Shown here one piece after another: positions 14,992 through 21,701 of a stretch of DNA of 21,701 nt. Made by a program: the position numbers and the translations under genes. The DNA lies in the NCBI GenBank assembly GCA_023416965.1, contig JAEZGJ010000154.1:1-21701 (forward strand), read 5' to 3'. Under the pieces are notes generated by a model that saw only the letters and a list, made by a program, of their open reading frames with translations, did no database searches and was not told the DNA's origin. The stretch comes from Pseudomonadota bacterium. GTDB taxonomy: Bacteria > Pseudomonadota > Alphaproteobacteria > Rhizobiales > Phreatobacteraceae. Positions within the stretch are counted from its first letter, which is position 1; each line of letters opens with the position of its first letter.

Positions 14992-16227
14992 TCATAGCGC
15001 GCCTGCCGGGCCTGCGCGATGCGGCATGGTCGCGAGGCGGGCAAGCGGCGAGGCGAGCGAAACCAGCGCCGAGGCGGTGAAGGCCGCCGCGACGAGGCCG
15101 AGCGCCGCTTCGAGGCCGAAAATCGCCGCGACGCCGCCCCCGGCGAGCGCACCAAGCGGCCTGACGCCGTAGATCGCCACCTGGATCGTGGCGGTGACCC
15201 GCCCCATCAGCGCTGGCGGCGTGACCATCTGGCGGACCGAGGTCTGCATGACGAGCCAGAGCATGGGGCCGAAGCCGATGAGGCCGAAGGCGAGGGCGGC
15301 CGTGGCGAGCCCGCCGAAGGATGGCGAGAGCGCCATCAGCACCGCACCGAGGGCCGAGGAGACGGGGCCGAAGAGCAGCACGGCGCGCGGCTGCACGCGT
15401 GCGAAGACGAAGGGCGCTGCGGCGGCCCCGGCGATCATGCCGAGGCCGTTGATACCCTGGGCGAGGCCGGCACCCGCGGCATCGGTGCCGAGCCGCGTCA
15501 GGGCAAAGGGCACGAAGACCGCGAGCAGGGCGACGAAGGCGAAGTTCCAGAACACGGCGCAGAGGCCGATGGCGCGCAGCAGCGGATCCGCCACGACGAA
15601 ACGGGCGCCTTCGGCGATGGCCGCCAGCACTGGAGGTTTCGAGGCCGGTCTCGGCCGCCCCCCGAAACGCAGGCCGGCGGCGCAGAGGAGCGCGGCGAGG
15701 GCCAGCAGCGCCACCAGCGGATAGCCGGCCAGCGGCGAGAGCCGTGTTGCGAGGGACCCGACGAGGAAGGGCGCGGCGGTGCTGGCGAGCGCCCGCATCA
15801 GCTCGATCCGCGCATTGGCCCTCGGCAGGCCCGCCGGAGCGACGATCTCCGGTACGAGACCGATCTGGACGAGGACGAAGGTGACGGTGCCCGCCGCGGC
15901 AAGGAAGGCGGCGGCGCCGAGCAGCGCCACCTGGGCGAAGGCGGCCGCGGCGAGGGCCGCCACCGTACCGGCGAGGCTGAGGGCGAGCGCCGCGAGCAGC
16001 ACCGTCCGGCGCGGCATCCGGTCGACGACGACGCCGGCCGGGAGGGAGACGAGCAGCCAGGCGGCGGTCTGCGCCGCCACCAGCGCGCCGACGAGGCCCG
16101 GTCCAGCGCCGAGAACGAGGACGGCGGTGACCGGCAGCGCGGCGAGAGCGATCTGGTCGGCGGCCTGGACGAGGCCGGCGGTGGCGAGCAGGCGCGTGAA
16201 GGGGGAGGGCGGGGTGGTTTCGGTCAT
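14992..16227 (-). CDS. MFS transporter (EntS/MFS_3-like exporter)
   Basis: This is an inner-membrane major facilitator of 411 residues with about 12 hydrophobic segments. The loop between helices 2 and 3 reads LPAGVVVDRMPRRTVLL, a variant of MFS motif A of the kind seen in the enterobactin-exporter-like and macrolide-efflux-like branch. The protein is rich in Ala, Leu and Gly, as expected in this GC-rich genome. A GGAGA ribosome site (16239-16235) lies seven bases before the ATG. It sits between adenine deaminase (75 bp upstream) and gcdH (70 bp downstream) on the same strand. The substrate cannot be read from the sequence; export of a metabolite or drug is a family-level guess. Confidence 0.9.
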   Translation of the reverse strand: MTETTPPSPFTRLLATAGLVQAADQIALAALPVTAVLVLGAGPGLVGALVAAQTAAWLLVSLPAGVVVDRMPRRTVLLAALALSLAGTVAALAAAAFAQVALLGAAAFLAAAGTVTFVLVQIGLVPEIVAPAGLPRANARIELMRALASTAAPFLVGSLATRLSPLAGYPLVALLALAALLCAAGLRFGGRPRPASKPPVLAAIAEGARFVVADPLLRAIGLCAVFWNFAFVALLAVFVPFALTRLGTDAAGAGLAQGINGLGMIAGAAAAPFVFARVQPRAVLLFGPVSSALGAVLMALSPSFGGLATAALAFGLIGFGPMLWLVMQTSVRQMVTPPALMGRVTATIQVAIYGVRPLGALAGGGVAAIFGLEAALGLVAAAFTASALVSLASPLARLATMPHRAGPAGAL

Positions 16228-16302
16228 GGGCGGGTCTCCATGACCTCTCGTGACAGGGCGAGGCGCCGCCCGACACCCGATCTCTCCACCCGTTTCCTCA
16301 GA

Positions 16303-18033
16303 TCACCCGATGAGCTGGAACCGGTCGACGTCGACGAGGCCCCGGTCGCTGATCTTCAGGTGCGGAATCACCGGCAGCGGCAGGAAGGCGACCTGCAGGA
16401 AGGGTTCCGCCAGCACCACGCCAAGGCCGGTGGCCGCCGCCCGCAGCGCCCTGAGCGGCGCGATCAGTTCCTCGAAGGGGCGGTCGCTCATCAGCCCGGC
16501 GATGGGCAGGGGGAGTTCGGCGAGAACCTTTCCGCCCTCGACCACCACGAAGCCGCCGCGGATCGCCACCAGCCGGTTCACCGCCGCCGCCATGTCGGCA
16601 TCGTCGGCCCCGACGACGCAGATATTGTGGCTGTCATGGCCGACGGAGGAGGCGATGGCGCCGCGCTTCAGGCCGAAGCCGTGGACGAAGCCGCGGCCGA
16701 TATTGTCGTTGACGCCGTGGCGGGCGACGACGGCGACCTTCACCGCGTCCCGTTCGAAGTCGGGCTGCATGGCCCCGCCGACGACCGGCAGGTCCATGGT
16801 GAGATGCCTAGTGATGATCTTGCCCGGGATGACGCCGATCACATGGGCGGTGGTCCCGTTCGCCGGCGCGCGGAAATCCTCCGCCGTGACGCGCCGCGCC
16901 TTCATGCTGTCCAGCCCCACGGGAGCGACCGGGCTCCGGCCCTCATAGGCCTCGGGCCCGACCAGAACGCCGCCGGCGATGACGTCGGAGACGGCACAGG
17001 CCTCGAGGTCGTCGAGGAGGACGATGTCGGCACGCTTGCCCGGCGCGATCATGCCGCGGTCCCTCAGTCCGAAGGCGGTGGCGGCCGTCAGCGAGGCGGA
17101 GCGATAGGCGGCGAGCGGCGGCACGCCGAGGCTGATGGCCGTGCGGATGAGAAAGTCGAGATGGCCTTCCTCCGCGATGTCCAGCGGGTTGCGGTCGTCG
17201 GTGCAGAAGGCGAGGAAGGGGGAGGTCGAGATCGTCAGCAGCGGCGCGAGGGCATGCAGGTCCTTCGACACCGACCCCTCGCGGATCAGCACGGTCATGC
17301 CCTTCTGGATCTTCTCCAGAGCCTCGTCCGTGGTGGTCGTCTCGTGGTCGGTGCGAATGCCGGCGGCAATGTAGCCGTTGAGGTCGGGCCCGCCGAGCAG
17401 CGGCGCATGGCCGTCGATGTGCCGGTCGGAAAAGGCGGCGATCTTGGCGAGGCACTCGGCATCGCCGTGGACCACGCCGGGGAAGTTCATGAACTCGGCG
17501 AGTCCGATCACCTTGGGATGGTCGCGCCAGACGACGAGGTCCTCCACCCCGAGGCGGGCCCCGGCGGTTTCGAGATGCGTCGCCGGCACGCAGGACGAGA
17601 GCTGCACCCGCAGGTCCATCACCGTGCGGCCGGCCCCCTCCAGCATGTAGTCGATGGCGGCCGGGCCCAGCACGTTGGCGATCTCGTGCGGGTCGCAGAT
17701 GGCGGTGGTGACGCCGTGCCGCGCCACGCAGCGGTCGAACTCCATCGGCGTGACGAGCGAGCTCTCGACGTGCAGGTGGGTGTCGATGAAGCCGGGCACC
17801 GCGATTCGCCCGCGCCCGTCGAACTCGCGCAGGCCGCGATAGCCGCCATAGGTGCCGACGATGGTATCGCCGCAGACGGCGATGTCGGTGACGAAGAGAT
17901 TGCCGGTGACGAGGTCGAGAAGCCGGACGTTCTTGACCACGAGGTCGGCCTCGCCCGCGCCGCGGCCCTGGGCGATGCGTCGGGCGAGGGTCTCGGGTGT
18001 CAGCCGTGTCGGGGTCATGGCCGGCGCGCCCAT
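16303..18033 (-). CDS. ade: Adenine deaminase
   Basis: This metal-dependent amidohydrolase converts adenine to hypoxanthine plus ammonia in purine salvage and nitrogen recovery. Its 576 residues match the usual length. The N-terminal small domain is followed by the metal-site motif DTHLHVESS (H86, H88, E90) and CDPHEIANV (H116, E117). Further on come LIREGSV, FCTDDRNP and GMIAPGKRADIVLLDD, then the C-terminal block with VGHDSHN. These are hallmarks of the Ade family rather than of the adenosine-deaminase-like adenine deaminases. The start may be ATG 18033 or ATG 18018 (MTPTRL); neither has a recognisable ribosome site. It lies 92 bp downstream of the ABC ATPase gene, with a hairpin between them, and could be cotranscribed with the transporter. 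Confidence 0.95.
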   Translation of the reverse strand: MGAPAMTPTRLTPETLARRIAQGRGAGEADLVVKNVRLLDLVTGNLFVTDIAVCGDTIVGTYGGYRGLREFDGRGRIAVPGFIDTHLHVESSLVTPMEFDRCVARHGVTTAICDPHEIANVLGPAAIDYMLEGAGRTVMDLRVQLSSCVPATHLETAGARLGVEDLVVWRDHPKVIGLAEFMNFPGVVHGDAECLAKIAAFSDRHIDGHAPLLGGPDLNGYIAAGIRTDHETTTTDEALEKIQKGMTVLIREGSVSKDLHALAPLLTISTSPFLAFCTDDRNPLDIAEEGHLDFLIRTAISLGVPPLAAYRSASLTAATAFGLRDRGMIAPGKRADIVLLDDLEACAVSDVIAGGVLVGPEAYEGRSPVAPVGLDSMKARRVTAEDFRAPANGTTAHVIGVIPGKIITRHLTMDLPVVGGAMQPDFERDAVKVAVVARHGVNDNIGRGFVHGFGLKRGAIASSVGHDSHNICVVGADDADMAAAVNRLVAIRGGFVVVEGGKVLAELPLPIAGLMSDRPFEELIAPLRALRAAATGLGVVLAEPFLQVAFLPLPVIPHLKISDRGLVDVDRFQLIG

Positions 18034-18079
18034 CCCGGTGGGCGCAGGGTGCTCGGCGCGGTCTGCCTGCGGGGGAGAG

Positions 18080-18116
18080 GGGCGGCGTCGATCATTCCGG
18101 ATGATCCCACGCCGCC
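18080..18116. terminator. Bipartite hairpin between the ABC operon and adenine deaminase
   Basis: An outer stem pairs GGCGGCGT (18081-18088) with ACGCCGCC (18109-18116). An inner stem pairs GATCAT (18090-18095) with ATGATC (18101-18106). There is a small bulge between them and a five-base loop. No T run follows in the leftward direction, so it is at best a weak terminator. It may instead attenuate or protect mRNA ends, so that the transporter and adenine deaminase messages are present at different levels. Confidence 0.5.
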
Positions 18117-18125
18117 GCCCGTTTG

Positions 18126-19742
18126 TCAGGCCACCCGGGCGAACTGGAAGTTGCGGCCCGGCGCGGCGTCGAACAGCGCCCGCGTATAGGGGTGCTGGGG
18201 CGCGGCGAAGATGTCGGCGGTCTTGCCGTGTTCGACCACCACGCCGTTCTGCATCACCGCGATCCGGTCGCAGATCTGCGCGGCGACGCGGAGATCGTGC
18301 GTGATGAAGAGCACGGCGAGATCGAACTTCTTGCGCACGTCGTCGAGGAGGTCGAGGACCTGGGCCTGGACCGAGACGTCGAGGGCCGAGACCGCCTCGT
18401 CCGCGATGAGGATCTCCGGCTCCATCGCCAGCGCCCGCGGGATGCAGATGCGCTGGCGCTGGCCGCCCGAGAACTGGTGCGGATAGCGGTCCAGCGCGTC
18501 GGGAGACAGGCCCACGAGCTTCATCAGGTCGCGGGCCTTGGCAAGCGCGTCGGCATCGCTCATGCCGAAATTCATCGGCCCCTCGACGATGGAGGCGCCG
18601 ACGGACCGCCGCGGATTGAGCGAGCGATAGGGGTCCTGGAAGACGATCTGGCAGTGCTTGCGATGCGGCCGGAGCTGGCGCTCGGGCAGCTTGGCGATGT
18701 CGATGTTGCTGACGACGATCCCGCCCGAGGTCGGCTCGATCAGCCGGGCGATGCAGCGGGCGACCGTCGACTTGCCCGAACCCGATTCGCCCACGATGCC
18801 GAGCGTCTCGCCGCGGCGCACGCGGATCTCCACGTCGGCGGCGGCGCGCACCTCGCGCTTCTTCTGGAAGAAGCCGCCGCCGCCATAGACCTTGCAGAGC
18901 TTCACCGTCTCCAGCGCCAGTTCGCCGGTCCGCTCCTCGCGCACCGGCGGGGTGAGGGTCGGCACGGCGTTGATGAGCATCTGCGTATAGGGGTGCTGCG
19001 GGTTCGTCAGCACCTCGGTGGCCGTGCCGGTCTCCACCACCTTGCCGCGCTGCATGACCACGACCCGGTGGGCGATCTCGGCGACGACGCCGAAATCGTG
19101 GGTGATGAACAGCACCCCGGTGCCGCGGCGCTCCTGCATCTCGGCGATGAGCTTCAGGATCTGCGCCTGGGTGGTGACGTCGAGGGCCGTCGTCGGCTCG
19201 TCGGCGATGAGCAGGACGGGATCGAGCACCAGGGCCTGTGCGATCATGATGCGCTGGCGCTGGCCGCCCGAAAGCTGGTGCGGATAGGCGTCGTACATCT
19301 TGGCAGGATCGGGCAGGCGGACCGAGTCCATCACCGCCAGCACCTTCTCCTTGCGCTCGGCGGCGCCGAGATCGGTGTGGATGCGCAGCACCTCGTCGAT
19401 CTGCTCGCCGCAGGTGACGACCGGGTTCAGCGCCGTCATCGGCTCCTGGAAGATCATCGACATGCGGGTGCCGCGAAGGTCGCGCAGACGGCTGGCGCTG
19501 GCCTCGAGGACATTCTCGCCCTCGAGGAGGATCTGCCCGCCCGTGGCCTTGAGCTGGCCCTTGGGCAGCAGCCCCATCACGGCATGGGACGACACGGACT
19601 TGCCGGAGCCGGATTCGCCCACCACGCAGACGATCTCGCCGGGATGCACGGCGAAGGACACGTCCTCCACCGCGTTCCTGCGGTCGGCGCCCTTGGGCAG
19701 TTCGACCGTGAGGTTCCTGATGTCGAGGATAGGGGCGCTCAT
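18126..19742 (-). CDS. Fused double ATP-binding protein of a Dpp/Opp-type ABC transporter
   Basis: This single 538-residue protein carries both ATPases that are usually separate (DppD and DppF), as in GsiA. Half one has the Walker A GESGSGKS at 42-49, the signature LSGGQRQR and the Walker B LLIADEPTTALD. Half two has Walker A at 318-325, the signature FSGGQRQR and the Walker B ILIADEAVSALD. Each half ends with the HPYT-containing segment of oligopeptide/nickel-type ATPases. An oddity is P435 in RICIPRAL, where family members usually have Ala (IARAL). The ATG overlaps the permease stop by 4 bp. It powers uptake of peptides or other small solutes; the substrate is unknown because the binding protein is not in the window. 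Confidence 0.95.
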   Translation of the reverse strand: MSAPILDIRNLTVELPKGADRRNAVEDVSFAVHPGEIVCVVGESGSGKSVSSHAVMGLLPKGQLKATGGQILLEGENVLEASASRLRDLRGTRMSMIFQEPMTALNPVVTCGEQIDEVLRIHTDLGAAERKEKVLAVMDSVRLPDPAKMYDAYPHQLSGGQRQRIMIAQALVLDPVLLIADEPTTALDVTTQAQILKLIAEMQERRGTGVLFITHDFGVVAEIAHRVVVMQRGKVVETGTATEVLTNPQHPYTQMLINAVPTLTPPVREERTGELALETVKLCKVYGGGGFFQKKREVRAAADVEIRVRRGETLGIVGESGSGKSTVARCIARLIEPTSGGIVVSNIDIAKLPERQLRPHRKHCQIVFQDPYRSLNPRRSVGASIVEGPMNFGMSDADALAKARDLMKLVGLSPDALDRYPHQFSGGQRQRICIPRALAMEPEILIADEAVSALDVSVQAQVLDLLDDVRKKFDLAVLFITHDLRVAAQICDRIAVMQNGVVVEHGKTADIFAAPQHPYTRALFDAAPGRNFQFARVA

Positions 19743-20680
19743 CCGCGCTTCTCCATTTTCGGATCGAGCGTGTCGCGAAGCCCGTCGCCGAGCATGTTCA
19801 CGGCGAGCACCGTGAGGGCGAGGAAGATGCCCGGATAGAGGATGTTGTGGGGGAAGATGCGGAAGAGCTGGCGCCCCTCGGCCATGATGTTGCCCCAGGT
19901 CGGCACGTCCGGCGGGATGCCGATGCCGAGGAAGGACAGGATGGCCTCGACCAGGATGGCGGAGGCGCAGATGAAGGTGCCCTGGACGATGAGCGGCGCC
20001 ACCGTGTTCGGCAGGATGTGGCGGATCACGAGCTTCACCGTCGGCGTGCCGGAGACCACGGCGGCCTCGACATAGGGCTCCTCGCGAACCGAGAGCACCA
20101 CGGAGCGGACGAGGCGCACGACCCGCGGCACCTCCGGCACCACGATGGCGATGATGACCGACAGCAGGCCCGCCCGCGACAGCGACACCACGGCGATGGC
20201 GAGCAGGATGGCGGGAATCGCCATCAACCCGTCCATGATCCGCATGATGATGCTGTCGAGCCAGCGGATGTAGCCGGCGACCATGCCGATGACGAGGCCG
20301 ATGCTGACCGACAGCAGCGCCACCGCGACGCCGATGAAGATGGAGACGCGGGCGCCGTAGATGACGCGCGAGAACACGTCACGTCCCAGCGTGTCCGTGC
20401 CCATGTAATGCTTCACCGTGGCCCGCGTGCCGTCGTCGAGGCGCATGGTGCTCTCGGCCATGGGATGCCGGTTGCGCGCGCCGGGGTTGATGGCGGTGGG
20501 GTCGGACGTCGCGATCAGCGGCGCGATCAGGCCGATGAAGACCATGACGAGGACGATGGCGAGGCCGACGACCACGTTGGGGCTGCGGAACAGCTTGCGC
20601 CAGACCGTTGGTTTTGCAGGGGCCGGGACGGCGGGCGCTTCGGCGCTCGCGAGCGGCTCGGTGGAGGCTGGGGCGGTCAA
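19739..20680 (-). CDS. ABC transporter permease, DppC type
   Basis: This is one of two inner-membrane permeases of the Dpp/Opp-type importer, 313 residues. A Pro/Ala-rich cytoplasmic tail comes first, then TM1 (about 34-55), the family motif GTDTLGRDVFSRVIYGAR before the second helix, and the ATPase-coupling EAA loop EEPYVEAAVVSGTP. The C-terminus ends GDGLRDTLDPKME, standard for DppC/OppC. The start codon is TTG at 20680, overlapping the upstream permease's TGA as TTGA. A GAGGAT ribosome site precedes it. The first in-frame ATG lies within TM1 and would truncate it, so TTG is the real start. ATGA overlaps link it to the ATPase gene. Confidence 0.95.
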   Translation of the reverse strand: MTAPASTEPLASAEAPAVPAPAKPTVWRKLFRSPNVVVGLAIVLVMVFIGLIAPLIATSDPTAINPGARNRHPMAESTMRLDDGTRATVKHYMGTDTLGRDVFSRVIYGARVSIFIGVAVALLSVSIGLVIGMVAGYIRWLDSIIMRIMDGLMAIPAILLAIAVVSLSRAGLLSVIIAIVVPEVPRVVRLVRSVVLSVREEPYVEAAVVSGTPTVKLVIRHILPNTVAPLIVQGTFICASAILVEAILSFLGIGIPPDVPTWGNIMAEGRQLFRIFPHNILYPGIFLALTVLAVNMLGDGLRDTLDPKMEKRG

Positions 20681-21618
20681 TAGCGGATCCTCGGATCGAA
20701 GATCGTGTAGGACAGATCGACGAGCAGGTTGATCAGGACGTAGACGAGGGAAAAGGCGAGGATGATCGCCTGGATGACGGGGAAGTCACGGGCGAGAACG
20801 GCGTCCACCGTCAGGCGGCCGAGGCCGGGAATGGAATAGACGCTCTCGGTGACCACCACGCCGCCGATGAGCAGCGCGACGCCGATGCCGACCACCGTCA
20901 CGATGGGCACGGCGGCGTTCTTCAGGGCGTGCTGGAACAGCACCTTCATCTCCGTCTGGCCCTTGGCGCGGGCGGTGCGGATATAGTCCTCCGACAGCAC
21001 CTCCAGCACGCTGGTGCGGGTCATGCGGGCGATCAGCGCCACATAGATGACGGAGAGGGTGAAGGCGGGCAGCACCAGGCTGCGGAACCAGGGCCAGACG
21101 CCGTTGCCGATGCGCTGGTAGCCCTGGACCGGGAACCAGCCGAGCTTGATGGCGAAGATGTAGATCAGCAGGTAGCCGATCACGAAGACCGGCACGGAGA
21201 AGCCGATGACCGAGAAGCCCATGACGATCCGGTCGATCCAGGTCCCCTGCTTGTAGGCGGCGACCACCCCGAGCGGAATGGCGATGACGACGGCGAGCAC
21301 GATGGTCAGGAAGGCGAGCGACAGGGTCGGCTCGATGCGCTCGGAGATGAGCTCGAACACGGTCTTGCGGAAGAAGAAGCTCTCGCCGAGCTCGCCGCGA
21401 AGCAGGCCGCCGAGCCAGATGAAGAACTGCTGCAGGATGGGCTGCTCGAGGCCGAGCTTGGTGCGGATGTCGAGGATCTGCTGCGTGGTGGCATTGTCGC
21501 CGGCGATGATCGCGGCGGGATCGCCCGGCGTCAGGCGCAGCATCAGGAACACCATCACGGCGACGGTGAACAATACGGGGATGGTCGCCGCGAGGCGTCG
21601 GAGAATATAGGACAACAT
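20677..21618 (-). CDS. ABC transporter permease, DppB type
   Basis: This is the other inner-membrane permease of the importer, 313 residues. The opening MLSYILRRLAATIPVLF followed by LTPGDPA is the classical start of DppB/OppB. The coupling EAA loop is SEDYIRTARAKGQTEMKV, followed by the ESVYSIPGLGRL block, and the C-terminus FDPRIRY is typical. Six hydrophobic segments fit the family. The start is ATG 21618, without a strong ribosome site. In this family the substrate-binding protein gene usually lies directly upstream; here that position falls off the right edge. The 83 bp between the start and the edge have no coding sequence. Confidence 0.95.
   Translation of the reverse strand: MLSYILRRLAATIPVLFTVAVMVFLMLRLTPGDPAAIIAGDNATTQQILDIRTKLGLEQPILQQFFIWLGGLLRGELGESFFFRKTVFELISERIEPTLSLAFLTIVLAVVIAIPLGVVAAYKQGTWIDRIVMGFSVIGFSVPVFVIGYLLIYIFAIKLGWFPVQGYQRIGNGVWPWFRSLVLPAFTLSVIYVALIARMTRTSVLEVLSEDYIRTARAKGQTEMKVLFQHALKNAAVPIVTVVGIGVALLIGGVVVTESVYSIPGLGRLTVDAVLARDFPVIQAIILAFSLVYVLINLLVDLSYTIFDPRIRY
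20688..20692 (-). promoter_or_regulatory. Ribosome binding site supporting a TTG start
   Basis: GAGGA on the - strand lies seven bases before the TTG at 20680, inside the end of the upstream permease gene. It explains how the second permease is translated from a weak start codon that overlaps the preceding stop. Confidence 0.65.
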
Positions 21619-21663
21619 TGGAATTTTCGGCCCGCTGCAAGGGAAAGGCGGCGGCCCGGGCGT

Positions 21664-21679
21664 GCCCCGCCCCCGGGGC
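21664..21679. other. GC hairpin upstream of the permease genes
   Basis: GCCCCG (21664-21669) pairs with CGGGGC (21674-21679) around a CCCC loop, and a self-complementary GCCCGGGC lies at 21654-21661. There is no T run. Between a presumed binding-protein gene off the edge and the permease genes, such hairpins commonly lower downstream expression, but here the role is inferred. A run of eight C at 21692-21699 ends the window. Confidence 0.35.
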
Positions 21680-21701
21680 GCATTTACATAACCCCCCCCG
21701 C

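Noticed and set aside
15019..18189. A rightward open frame of more than 1000 codons antisense to the MFS and adenine deaminase genes
   Set aside because: It is rich in Gly, Ala, Arg, Asp, His and Glu with no domain. It mirrors real genes whose GC-rich codons avoid stops on the other strand.
21692..21699. Run of eight C at the right edge
   Set aside because: It lies at the very end of the window in non-coding GC-rich sequence, may be a homopolymer or assembly-edge effect, and has no supporting structure.
1..21701. CRISPR arrays, tRNA/rRNA genes, insertion sequences, phage genes or toxin-antitoxin modules
   Set aside because: I saw no regularly spaced direct repeats, RNA gene signatures, transposase or integrase motifs, or paired small toxin-antitoxin frames, and composition is even across the window.

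Overview
The window is very GC-rich (roughly 70% by eye), densely packed and carries 13 confident protein genes, with no rRNA, tRNA, CRISPR array, insertion sequence or phage gene that I can see. Codon use looks uniform, so this reads as chromosomal core and housekeeping sequence. The gene families point to an alphaproteobacterium, most likely of the order Hyphomicrobiales (Rhizobiales): an OmpR-type two-component system joined to glnE, a PleC/DivJ-type PAS histidine kinase, a glutaryl-CoA dehydrogenase, a Dpp/Opp-type ABC system, and short palindromic intergenic repeats of the kind common in that order.

Left (1-5263, + strand): a strong intrinsic terminator for a gene lying off the left edge, then a response regulator, its HAMP sensor kinase and glnE. 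The start and stop codons overlap (4 and 32 bp), so this is one translationally coupled unit that ties an envelope-type two-component system to glutamine synthetase adenylylation. A palindromic repeat pair separates glnE from the convergent genes on its right.

Centre-left (5395-11930, - strand): reading leftward, a CDF-family metal exporter with three tandem cytoplasmic C-terminal domains, aminopeptidase N (pepN), and a large two-PAS membrane histidine kinase resembling PleC. The kinase's upstream region holds five GANTC (CcrM-type) sites within 97 bp plus a TTAAC CtrA-like half site. This is the most intriguing regulatory signal in the window.

Centre-right (12102-13346, + strand): an alpha/beta hydrolase related to kynurenine formamidase/esterases and a small secreted c-type cytochrome. 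A 357-bp gene-free stretch follows; it holds two different hairpin repeats and an intrinsic terminator.

Right (13704-21618, - strand): reading leftward, an incomplete Dpp/Opp-type ABC transporter (two permeases and a fused double ATPase with 4-bp overlaps; the binding protein is probably off the right edge), adenine deaminase, an MFS exporter and glutaryl-CoA dehydrogenase. These could form one long transcription unit or several.

I found no clearly undescribed multi-gene system. The observations most worth following up are the GANTC/TTAAC cluster, the triple-CTD transporter and the overlap of the two-component genes with glnE.
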